Program-made: the position numbers and the translations under genes | Assembly (NCBI GenBank): GCA_038203615.1 | Contig: JBBRDU010000014.1 | Coordinates: 1 to 50,833 of the forward strand | Direction of reading: 5' to 3' | Length of the DNA stretch: 50,833 nt | Origin: JBBRDU01 sp038203615 | GTDB lineage: Bacteria; Verrucomicrobiota; Verrucomicrobiia; Chthoniobacterales; UBA10450 | Notes under the pieces: generated by a model | Database searches by the model: none | What the model was told of the DNA's origin: nothing | Seen by the model: the letters and a program-made list of their open reading frames with translations, nothing else | Part shown: in pieces, positions 42,551 to 49,957 of the stretch | How positions within the stretch are numbered: the stretch's first letter is position 1 | Layout of the letters: every line of letters starts with the position of its first letter

Positions 42551-43338
42551 CTGCAGAGGCCTCCACCACTTCGCCTCTGCTCTTTAACTGGGCGCCCCCC
42601 CGCGCGCGCCGACTCGCCATCATGGCGTTTATGGGCGGTTCCGTTCTGCTCCATGCGATCTGTTTCTATTTATTCCAAATCGTCTATGCCCCATCGGTTG
42701 TCCTGCTCCCACCGCCCGCGCGCGTCAGCCTGATCGCGCCGGATTCCGAGGATGCCCGCAGCCTGCTGCGCTGGGTGGACGCGGAAGATCCCGCCCTCGC
42801 CTCCGCCACCCAACGCTCACCCGACGCGCGGCAGCGTTCCCTGCCCAAAGTGCCGCATATTCCCTCCTACATGGCGGAGGGGCCGAAATTGAAACATGCT
42901 CCGCCCCTCGTGCTGGAGACGCGCGCACCCAGCCTTTTTCCGCCCGGGCCGGTCCCGCCCCCGCCCCCTGCATCGCCTGCGATCTTCGGCACCATGGCCA
43001 CGGGCGTTTCCTTCTCGGACGAGTTCGCCTCCTTCGGACCCCCGAGCTGGCCGGCTGCGCGCTTCTCCGCCTCCAATCGCGAAACGCCGCAGGCCGTGCG
43101 CTTTCGCATCGCGGTCGCGGCCAACGGCGAAGTTCGACACTGTTTTCCGCTGAACTCCTCGGGAGACTCTTCTCTCGACGAGCAGGCGCGCCAGCATCTG
43201 GCCCTGGTGCGCTTCAGTCCGAAAGCGGGTGATCGTGCCCCGACCGATCCATCGGACACCTGGGGGATTGCCACCATCGATTGGGGAAACGACGTGGCGC
43301 GCCCGGCCACGCCGGCCAGCCCGACTTCGGCGCCGTGA
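42547..43338 (+). CDS. tonB: TonB/TolA-like energy-transducing protein
   Basis: A 263-residue protein: N-terminal membrane anchor (RRLAIMAFMGGSVLLHAICF), a long periplasmic Pro-rich stretch (residues about 60-140; FPPGPVPPPPPASP) and a C-terminal TonB-like domain (QAVRFRIAVAANGEVRHCFP, then LDEQARQHLALVRFSP). It would couple ExbB-ExbD energy to an outer-membrane receptor, or act as TolA. No receptor gene is nearby. Start ATG 42547 overlaps exbD. Confidence 0.78.
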   Translation: MTAEASTTSPLLFNWAPPRARRLAIMAFMGGSVLLHAICFYLFQIVYAPSVVLLPPPARVSLIAPDSEDARSLLRWVDAEDPALASATQRSPDARQRSLPKVPHIPSYMAEGPKLKHAPPLVLETRAPSLFPPGPVPPPPPASPAIFGTMATGVSFSDEFASFGPPSWPAARFSASNRETPQAVRFRIAVAANGEVRHCFPLNSSGDSSLDEQARQHLALVRFSPKAGDRAPTDPSDTWGIATIDWGNDVARPATPASPTSAP

Positions 43339-43574
43339 TCCACGTCAGTCTGGCCGCCCTGGCTACGATTTATCTGCTGCTTTTCCTTGCGGCAGTTTTC
43401 CTTCTTTGGATAGTGGGAGAGTGGAATCGGCGGCGACGCGAGCGCCGGGCCTTACGGCATCGGTTGCGTTGCGTGATTTGCGCGTTCGAATTCGAAGATC
43501 GAACCGCCGTTTCCCTTCCGCGGTGCCCGCGCTGCGGAAGCCTCAACGAAAGATTTAGACTGGAGCGAATTTAA
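43335..43574 (+). CDS. Small membrane protein with a C-terminal zinc ribbon
   Basis: A 79-residue product from GTG 43335 (overlaps the tonB stop as GTGA). One N-terminal helix (LAALATIYLLLFLAAVFLLW) precedes an Arg-rich stretch and a four-cysteine ribbon: CVIC...CPRCG. It ends two bases before guaB3, so it is part of the exbB-exbD-tonB transcript. I do not recognise a family. Its position suggests a helper of the TonB complex. Confidence 0.7.
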   Translation: MIHVSLAALATIYLLLFLAAVFLLWIVGEWNRRRRERRALRHRLRCVICAFEFEDRTAVSLPRCPRCGSLNERFRLERI

Positions 43575-43576
43575 CA

Positions 43577-44755
43577 ATGGGTATGTGGATCGGACGCAAT
43601 CGTAAAGCGCGCGTGACCTACGGGTTCGACGAAATCGCACTCGTCCCCGGCCGTGTCACCATTAACCCGAACGAAGTCGACACAACCTGCCGGTTCTCGC
43701 GCAAGAACAGCGAGCCGCTCACGTTGAAGATTCCCATTTTGGCCAGCGCCATGGATGGCGTGGTGGACGTCGGCTTCGCCATCGCCATGAGCCAGCTCGG
43801 CGGATTGGCCGTGCTTAACCTCGAAGGCGTGCAGACCCGCTACAAGAATCCCCAGGACGTCCTGCAAAAAATTGTGGATTCGGACAAATCCGAGGTCACC
43901 GCTCTGCTCCAGAGAATTTACCAGGAACCGGTCCAGGAAGATCTGATCGCCGCCCGCATCCGGCAGATCAAGGATAGCGGCGCCCTCGCCGCCGTCAGTT
44001 CCATTCCGCAACGGGCCGCCCATTTCGGCGCCATCGCCCAGGAAGCCGGCGCGGATGTTTTTGTGGTGCAGAGCACCGTCTCGACCGTGCGCCATCTCTC
44101 CTCCGAATATAAATCGCTCGAGCTGGAAAAATTCTGCCAGGACATGAGCATTCCCGTCATCGTCGGCAACACCGTCGGCTACGAGGTCACCCTCGAAATC
44201 ATGGAGTGCGGTCCCGCTGCCGTCCTCATCGGTGTGGGGCCGGGCGCGGCTTGCACCTCGCGCGGTGTGCTCGGCCTGGGCGTGCCTCAGGTCACTGCCA
44301 CGGTCGATTGCGCCGCGGCGCGCGATGCCTATTTCAAGAAAACTTCCCGTTACGTGCCGATCATCACGGACGGCGGCATGAGCAAGGGCGGAGACGTTTG
44401 CAAGGCGTTCGCTTGCGGAGCCGACGCCGTCATGGTCGGCAGCGCTTTCGCCAAGGCGGAAGAGGCGCCGGGCCGCGGATATCATTGGGGCATGGCCACG
44501 CCGCATGCCAATCTCCCGCGCGGCACCCGTATCAAAGTCGGCACGACCGGATCCCTTAACCAGATTCTGTTCGGGCCGGCCGAGGTCGATGATGGCAGCC
44601 AAAACCTGGTCGGAGCCATTACCACGTGCATGGGTAATGTGGGCGCGCGCGACATTGCCGAGTTTCAGCAGACGGAAATCATTATCGCACCCTCCATTAA
44701 GACCGAAGGAAAGCTTTTCCAGACCGTGCAAAGCGTCGGCATGGGCAGCCGTTGA
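43577..44755 (+). CDS. guaB3: GuaB3-type IMP dehydrogenase family protein
   Basis: A 392-residue IMP dehydrogenase/GMP reductase barrel without the CBS pair, as in the GuaB3 subgroup. Motifs: FDEIALVPGRV (about 17-27), PILASAMDGVVD, VIVGNTVGYEVTLEIMECG and the catalytic loop GVGPGAACTSRGVLGLG with Cys226. The TDGGMSKGGDVCKAFACGA stretch is the phosphate-binding motif. GuaB3 proteins catalyse IMP oxidation or an equivalent step; the exact reaction here is not proven. It starts two bases after the zinc-ribbon gene. Confidence 0.85.
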   Translation: MGMWIGRNRKARVTYGFDEIALVPGRVTINPNEVDTTCRFSRKNSEPLTLKIPILASAMDGVVDVGFAIAMSQLGGLAVLNLEGVQTRYKNPQDVLQKIVDSDKSEVTALLQRIYQEPVQEDLIAARIRQIKDSGALAAVSSIPQRAAHFGAIAQEAGADVFVVQSTVSTVRHLSSEYKSLELEKFCQDMSIPVIVGNTVGYEVTLEIMECGPAAVLIGVGPGAACTSRGVLGLGVPQVTATVDCAAARDAYFKKTSRYVPIITDGGMSKGGDVCKAFACGADAVMVGSAFAKAEEAPGRGYHWGMATPHANLPRGTRIKVGTTGSLNQILFGPAEVDDGSQNLVGAITTCMGNVGARDIAEFQQTEIIIAPSIKTEGKLFQTVQSVGMGSR

Positions 44756-44828
44756 ACGAATGTGACAAGTGATGGGTGACAAGCTAATGGTCACTGGCCG
44801 GCCCTGACTCGTCACTTTTCACTTTGTT
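44756..44828. repeat. Short intergenic repeat-like sequence
   Basis: It contains GTGACAAGTGATGGGTGACA and, inverted, GTCACTTTTCACTT. AAGTGA and TCACTT arms face each other. Probably a REP-type unit; possibly a weak terminator for guaB3. Confidence 0.35.
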
Positions 44829-46082
44829 ATGAATACCGACCGCAGAGTTGTCATCACCGGCATGGGAACCATCACGCCGTTGGGAAACGACCTCGAACAA
44901 TACTGGTCCAACCTGAAAAACGGCGTCAGCGGCATTCGCCTGATCGAAGCCTTTGATACCTCTGCCTTCGACACGCGCATCGGTGGCGAGGTCCGCGATT
45001 TCGATCCTAAACATTATTTCAAAAACCCGAAGGACATTCGCCGCACCGACCGCTTTGCCCAGCTGGCCATGGCCGCGGCTAAAAACGCCCTGCAGGATGG
45101 CGGAATCGATTACGAAAAAATCGAGCGACGCGATCGTTTCGGCGTCATTGTCAGCAGCGGAATCGGCGGCCTTAAGACCTTACAGGAGCAGCACACCGTC
45201 ATGATGACGAAGGGCCCGTCGCGCAACTCGCCCTTCACCATTCCGATGCTCATCAGCAACATGGCCTCGGGCTTGATCTCCATGGAATACGGTTTACAGG
45301 GCCCCAATCTCTGCATCGTCACCGCCTGCGCGACTGCCACGAACGCCATCGGGGAATCGTGGCGCATCATCAAGTTTGGCGATGCCGATATTTTCCTGGC
45401 GGGTGGTTCCGAGGCTTCCATCGTGGCCATCGGTTTGTCCGGATTCAGCGCCATGAAGGCTCTGAGCAGGCGCAACGATGAGCCCGGCCGCGCTTCCCGC
45501 CCCTTCGATCGCGACCGTGACGGCTTTGTCATGAGCGAAGGCGCCGGCGTGGTTGTCGTCGAGGAATTGGAACATGCCAAAGCGCGCGGCGCGAAAATTT
45601 ATTGTGAGCTGTCCGGCTACGGACTTTCCTCCGACGCCTATCACATGACGGCGCCCCCGCCGGCGGGCGAAGGAGCGGCTCGCGCCATGCAAATGGCGCT
45701 CGATCACGCCAGAGTGACCGCGGCCGACGTAGACTACATCAACGCTCATGCGACCTCGACCGGTCTGGGCGATGTCGCCGAGACCCGCGCGATCAAGACG
45801 GTCTTTGGCGAGCACGCCAAGAGGGTGTCGATCAGCGCGACCAAATCGATGACTGGACATTTGCTCGGCGGAGCGGGCGCCGTGGAAATGGCGGCCTGCG
45901 CTCTGGCCATTCGTGATGGAGTCATTCCGCCGACCATTAACCTCGAAAATCCGGATGAGGAATGCGACCTCGATTACACGCCAAACACGGCGAAGGAGCG
46001 GAAAGTGCGAGTGACCGTGAACAACTCATTCGGTTTCGGCGGTCACAACGCCACCCTCGTGGCGACCGCCTTCGACGGGTAA
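44829..46082 (+). CDS. fabF: Beta-ketoacyl-ACP synthase II (FabF)
   Basis: A 417-residue condensing enzyme for fatty-acid elongation. The Cys-His-His catalytic triad is present: Cys167 (VTACATATNAIG), His307 (NAHATSTGLGD) and His344 (TKSMTGHLLGGAGAVE), with Lys339 nearby. The N-terminal RRVVITGMGTITPLGND and C-terminal NNSFGFGGHNATLV are typical. No other fatty-acid genes are adjacent. Start ATG 44829 (MNTDRRVV). Confidence 0.96.
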   Translation: MNTDRRVVITGMGTITPLGNDLEQYWSNLKNGVSGIRLIEAFDTSAFDTRIGGEVRDFDPKHYFKNPKDIRRTDRFAQLAMAAAKNALQDGGIDYEKIERRDRFGVIVSSGIGGLKTLQEQHTVMMTKGPSRNSPFTIPMLISNMASGLISMEYGLQGPNLCIVTACATATNAIGESWRIIKFGDADIFLAGGSEASIVAIGLSGFSAMKALSRRNDEPGRASRPFDRDRDGFVMSEGAGVVVVEELEHAKARGAKIYCELSGYGLSSDAYHMTAPPPAGEGAARAMQMALDHARVTAADVDYINAHATSTGLGDVAETRAIKTVFGEHAKRVSISATKSMTGHLLGGAGAVEMAACALAIRDGVIPPTINLENPDEECDLDYTPNTAKERKVRVTVNNSFGFGGHNATLVATAFDG

Positions 46083-46093
46083 GGGCGGCGCTC

Positions 46094-46123
46094 GGAGGGA
46101 CGAGCTCGTCTCGTCCCTGAATG
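46094..46123. repeat. REP hairpin, left arm flanking the RAYT
   Basis: A GGGACGAG...CTCGTCCC hairpin (46097-46117, loop of five) followed by TGAATG. The 30-bp unit matches the reverse complement of 46659-46688 with one mismatch. A second, imperfect hairpin follows at 46126-46146. Confidence 0.8.
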
Positions 46124-46152
46124 CTGGGACCAGACAAGTTCGTCCCAACAGG

Positions 46153-46620
46153 TCACCAGGCCAGCGTGTTCACTTCCCCCTGATATCTCCAGTCCTCTGC
46201 CCGGTCGACCAGTCCGGCACGAACTGGATTCTGCAGAAAGAATTCCCATTTCTGGGCGTAATTTTCTCCACGTCGCAATTGCGTGTCCCAAAAGTGACGT
46301 TGCCATATGGGAGCCTCTTGCGGCTTCCTCCAAAATCGCGCTGCGTGGGATTTCCAGGATTTCCCCCAAGGTGGGAGTGGCACGGGCGGGAGAGTTCCAG
46401 GCGCGCAGAATAGATGAATGTGATCTGGCATAATCACATAGCGGCCTACGATCCAAAAAGTCTTCAGCGTCCACGCCTCACGCAGGAGCTGATGGGACTC
46501 TTCGTTCGCGAGAACCTGCTTGCGTTGCTTTGTGCACACTGTGACAAACACGATAATCGGCGTGTTGAATCGTTCACGCGAAGCGAGATGCACTGGATGT
46601 TTGCGTCCGTCCGACTCCAT
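46153..46620 (-). CDS. REP-associated tyrosine transposase (RAYT, TnpA-REP)
   Basis: A 155-residue HUH single-strand nuclease of the Y1/IS200-like class that acts on REP hairpins. The HUH motif is His67-Ile-His69 in MPDHIHLF; the nucleophile candidate is Tyr121 in RRGENYAQKWEFFLQNPVRA, with the typical NPVRAGLV after it. It appears complete and is flanked by inverted REP units, the classic arrangement. RAYTs are domesticated elements thought to spread REPs. Confidence 0.88.
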   Translation of the reverse strand: MESDGRKHPVHLASRERFNTPIIVFVTVCTKQRKQVLANEESHQLLREAWTLKTFWIVGRYVIMPDHIHLFCAPGTLPPVPLPPWGKSWKSHAARFWRKPQEAPIWQRHFWDTQLRRGENYAQKWEFFLQNPVRAGLVDRAEDWRYQGEVNTLAW

Positions 46621-46658
46621 ACCGGCCGATCATAGATGGATCCGTGCGCTAAGCCCAT

Positions 46659-46688
46659 CATTCAGGGACGAGACAAGCTCGTCCCTCC
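46659..46688. repeat. REP hairpin, right arm flanking the RAYT
   Basis: CATTCAG followed by a GGGACGAG-ACAAG-CTCGTCCC hairpin (46665-46685). It is an inverted copy of the unit at 46094-46123, differing at one position. Confidence 0.8.
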
Positions 46689-46690
46689 CC

Positions 46691-47185
46691 CTAAGCCGTC
46701 GGAATCGGGGCCGGGGCCAGCGGGTCGGCGAAAATGGGCGCCGCCTCGATGTCGGCGGCCGTGAAGTGCAAGCCATGCCCGCCCCGCTGCAGCTTTTGCA
46801 GAATTCCCGCCACGCTTTGCGCGGCCGCCGAGGAATAAAATCGGACCAGCCCGACCGTCGTGCGAGTCCCGAAAACGGTAATCATGATGGTCTCTTCATC
46901 CACTGAGTTCATGAACATGTGACTGCCATTGCCCTGGTGAAAAAGCGCATTGAACTCCACCTCGCCGATGCGCCGGGCTAGCTCACGAGTGGCCGCGAAC
47001 GATCCCGCCGCCAGCGCCGCGATAATCGTGACATCGGTTACGTCACGATCGCCGAACTGCGAAATGACGTTACCCCCGCGATCGATCACCACCGTCAGGT
47101 CGGCTTCGGCTTTCTTGAGGAAATCTCCCAGCGCGCCATCGAGTTCGGCGACGTCTTGAATCGTTAAAACGGGGATCCCGTTCAT
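46691..47185 (-). CDS. Roadblock/LC7 (MglB-like) small protein
   Basis: A 164-residue protein of the roadblock/LC7 fold: VVIDRGGNVISQFGDRD, IAALAAGSFAATRELARRIG and FHQGNGSHMFMNSVDEETIM are typical. Such proteins regulate MglA-type GTPases, as GAP or exchange factor. Its ATG overlaps the mglA stop (ATGA), so the two are co-translated. The C-terminal tail (IEAAPIFADPLAPAPIP) is Pro/Ala-rich. Confidence 0.85.
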   Translation of the reverse strand: MNGIPVLTIQDVAELDGALGDFLKKAEADLTVVIDRGGNVISQFGDRDVTDVTIIAALAAGSFAATRELARRIGEVEFNALFHQGNGSHMFMNSVDEETIMITVFGTRTTVGLVRFYSSAAAQSVAGILQKLQRGGHGLHFTAADIEAAPIFADPLAPAPIPTA

Positions 47186-47850
47186 ACCTGGACACCCTGC
47201 TTTCTGGAGGACGGCTCCACGGGAATGGCGATCGGCGCCGAAACGGTGTCCGGCACTTCATTTTGCTTGCTGAACTTGTGCAGAAGAATCTGGGAAACGG
47301 CGTTCAAGGCCGCGAACACGTTCTGCCCCGAGCTCGAGATGACCTCGAAACTCTGCAACCGCTTTTTGCGGTTGTTCATCACGTACTCCATGTAGTTAAC
47401 CGGCGCGATGTTGGACAGATCGCGCTTGTTGTACTGCAGCACGCACGGCACTTCATCGAACGAGATGTTCTGCTTGGCCAGGTTCTCTTCCAGATTCTTA
47501 AAGCTCTCGACATTCTCCTCCATTTTTTCCCATTGCGAATCGGCCACAAAGACAATCCCATCGGCGCTGCGCAGCACGAGCTGGCGCGTCGCATTGTAGA
47601 TAACCTGGCCCGGCACGGTATAGAGCTGGAACTTGGTCACGAAACCCTTGATCACCACGGCGTTGAGCGGAAGGAAATCGAAAAACAAGGTGCGGTCCGC
47701 GGCCGTGGCCAGCGAGACGAGGTCGCCGCGGTTTTGCGGATTAATCCGCTGATGAATATAGCTCAGGTTGGTCGTCTTGCCGCAGAGCGCCGGACCGTAA
47801 TAAACGATCTTAAATTGGATCTCGCGGCTGGCGTAATTAATGATCGACAT
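47182..47850 (-). CDS. mglA: MglA-type small GTPase
   Basis: A 222-residue Ras-like GTPase that sets polarity and controls type IV pilus location. P-loop GPALCGKTTN (about 19-28), the MglA-type switch II TVPGQVIYN (78-86, with TVPGQ in place of DTAGQ) and NKRD (141-144) for guanine. The start ATG 47850 lies 14 bases inside the end of the large upstream gene. The C-terminus carries an extension (PDTVSAPIAIPVEPSSRKQ) beyond the fold. Confidence 0.94.
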   Translation of the reverse strand: MSIINYASREIQFKIVYYGPALCGKTTNLSYIHQRINPQNRGDLVSLATAADRTLFFDFLPLNAVVIKGFVTKFQLYTVPGQVIYNATRQLVLRSADGIVFVADSQWEKMEENVESFKNLEENLAKQNISFDEVPCVLQYNKRDLSNIAPVNYMEYVMNNRKKRLQSFEVISSSGQNVFAALNAVSQILLHKFSKQNEVPDTVSAPIAIPVEPSSRKQGVQV

Positions 47851-49951
47851 GAACAGTCTCCGGTTGCGAATAAGTGCGCGAGAGGTCGCCCGCCATTTCC
47901 GCCAGTTTGTGGTGCGTCTCAGAAGCCAGATCCCCGCCGCTATGCAGAACAGTCAGGCAAACACTTCCCTTCATATAAAAACTCATTTGTGATTCACGGC
48001 AGTGCAGGGTCATCGACAGCAATGGACCGAGCTTCGTATCGACCGTGTGTCGATTGATCCTCTGGAGCACTGATGGTGCCATCGCGCATAAACCGCCCAC
48101 TTGAACGTCGTCCGGAAGGTTCCCGGCCAGGCTCAAACCGTCTTCGAAAGTAATCGAACAGGCCCCCACCCCCGGCAATGCGCTTGCCTGCGCCACAACG
48201 CCCTTGGCGTTTGTGTTCGCTTCCAATTTCGGCTCCGCCTTCGCTTCGCTCTTCTTTTCCGGTTCGGCCACCGCCGTGTCCGGCGCCTTGGCTTCTGTTT
48301 TCTCTTCCACCTTCGGCTCTGCCTTTTCTTCGGTCCTGGCCTCGGGCTCCGCTTTCTCCTCCACCCTGGCTTCGGTCTTCTCCGCCACGGTTGGCTCCGG
48401 TGTTTTCACTTCGGCCACCGCTGCCTTGTCCGTTTCGCTTGCCTTGGCTTCGGGTGGCTCGTCCGCCTTCACGGCCACTGGAACTTCCCCCTTCTTCTCC
48501 TCGACCGCCTTGGACGCGGCCAGACGTTTCGCGTCTTCCGCCGCTTTGATCGAAAACGGCGTTTCGAAAGCCTCGGCAACCTCCACTGCGTCCTGGTCGT
48601 CGCGCATCTTTAGCACGGTCGGAGGCAGATTCTTCAGCACTTCCTGCAAAGGCAGCAGCACAGGTGACTCGGCCTCATCCACCGCCACCAGTTCGCGGCG
48701 ATTCTCGGGCAAAGCGTCGCGGAAAATCTTCATCGGGATGGCAATGCGTCCGCTGGCCAGCTGCGACTCCACCAGGGAAAGCGGCAGCTCAATGCGCGCG
48801 TCCTCGGCCACTCCCTCAAAACTGCCCGTTAACTGAAAGGCCGGCATGTTTTGCAAAATCGTGCGAAGCCCGAGGGAAATCTGCGCGACCTTCGCCGCCA
48901 GAGGCGCCGCTGCTTCTTTCGTCTCAGCCTCCGCTTCTGCATCCTCCACGCCCGGAACCAGCGTGAGCTTCGGTTTCAGATCGGCGCAGGGCGGCGTAAC
49001 CTTGAACGGAATCCGAGCCGGACTGGCGCCGAAAGGTGGCACCGTTGGAACGGGCGGATCGCTCGAGGCTGGAACTGTCCCGGTGGCGGACCCGCCCGTC
49101 CCGTTCGGTGGAAGTTTGAATGGAATTCTGGTCGGCGAAACAGGGTCGCGCCCGCTCGGATGCGGGGACGTCGACAGGCTCAGCGGAATGCCCCGGGGCG
49201 TGATGGGCCCGGCAATCGTTTGGCGCAGGACCGACTCCGGTTCCGCGCTGGAAAAAGCCCGGGCCGTGGCCGGCTCCACTTTAACGGGAGGATGCGCCGA
49301 ACTCTGGATGGCCGGCAGAGTGGTCCCGAACTTCTGCGTGTCCTCCAGCGTGACTTGCAAAATCGGAGTGTCCAGTTGGGGCACGTCGAAGTCCTGTTCC
49401 TGATCGTCGCGCACATGAACGCTGCGGAATTGATCCATCACCTTGTCGAAAGGCAGAGCGACCTGCATGATGTCATCCGGCTTGACCGTGCGCAGGAAAA
49501 TTTCCGGCACCTGTGCGTAAATCGTGGCGAGCGACACGATCGGCTGGCCACTCGCCATCCCTTTCTCGATCTCGGACGCTTTCAGAAGGACCGGCTGCGA
49601 AGTATCAAAAGTTTCCGCGGGCTTGACGTAACCAGCAGGCAACTGATCGAGAATGTCGCAGAGCTGCAGGGAGATGGCGCGTTCCACCTTTGGCTGTAAG
49701 GCCAGGGCCACTGTCGGAGGCAGTTTGCTCAGTCGGGCCGTGGGCAATTTGATGTTCGCGCCGGTTTCGGCGGCCGCCTTGAAGAGGTCGGGCGCGGACG
49801 AACGAACCGTGTTGGGCATGACGGTCTTACTCAGACGTTCGCCCAAAGGTTTTTCCACCGGCAGGGCGCGCGGCGCTGGCGCCACCGCCACACTTCTCTG
49901 GTCATAGCGAGCTTTGGCTCTCTTGAAAATGTCGAGAAACGGAATGGTCAT
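47837..49951 (-). CDS. Large two-module protein with C-terminal roadblock-like domain, PilB/MglA-associated
   Basis: A 704-residue protein I do not recognise as a named family. Two related modules of about 85 residues occur at about 92-176 and 356-440; shared landmarks are ISLxLxxIL, xxxP, xxxIExxxASGxxxI, a short linker and VxLPxxxV. Between them are short RIPFK repeats (about 275 and 313). Residues about 476-585 are a Lys/Glu/Ala-rich, probably disordered linker (EEKAEPKVEEKTEAKAP). The C-terminal 115 residues look roadblock-like (GACSITFEDGLSLAGNLPDD, HCRESQMSFYMKGSVCLTVL). Directly after pilB and overlapping mglA, it may link the pilus motor and the polarity GTPase. Confidence 0.8.
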   Translation of the reverse strand: MTIPFLDIFKRAKARYDQRSVAVAPAPRALPVEKPLGERLSKTVMPNTVRSSAPDLFKAAAETGANIKLPTARLSKLPPTVALALQPKVERAISLQLCDILDQLPAGYVKPAETFDTSQPVLLKASEIEKGMASGQPIVSLATIYAQVPEIFLRTVKPDDIMQVALPFDKVMDQFRSVHVRDDQEQDFDVPQLDTPILQVTLEDTQKFGTTLPAIQSSAHPPVKVEPATARAFSSAEPESVLRQTIAGPITPRGIPLSLSTSPHPSGRDPVSPTRIPFKLPPNGTGGSATGTVPASSDPPVPTVPPFGASPARIPFKVTPPCADLKPKLTLVPGVEDAEAEAETKEAAAPLAAKVAQISLGLRTILQNMPAFQLTGSFEGVAEDARIELPLSLVESQLASGRIAIPMKIFRDALPENRRELVAVDEAESPVLLPLQEVLKNLPPTVLKMRDDQDAVEVAEAFETPFSIKAAEDAKRLAASKAVEEKKGEVPVAVKADEPPEAKASETDKAAVAEVKTPEPTVAEKTEARVEEKAEPEARTEEKAEPKVEEKTEAKAPDTAVAEPEKKSEAKAEPKLEANTNAKGVVAQASALPGVGACSITFEDGLSLAGNLPDDVQVGGLCAMAPSVLQRINRHTVDTKLGPLLSMTLHCRESQMSFYMKGSVCLTVLHSGGDLASETHHKLAEMAGDLSRTYSQPETVHVDH

Positions 49952-49957
49952 GTTTGG

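Noticed and set aside
43571..44815. Antisense open frame of 414 codons over guaB3
   Set aside because: Shadow frame without domain features; guaB3 has a full catalytic loop.
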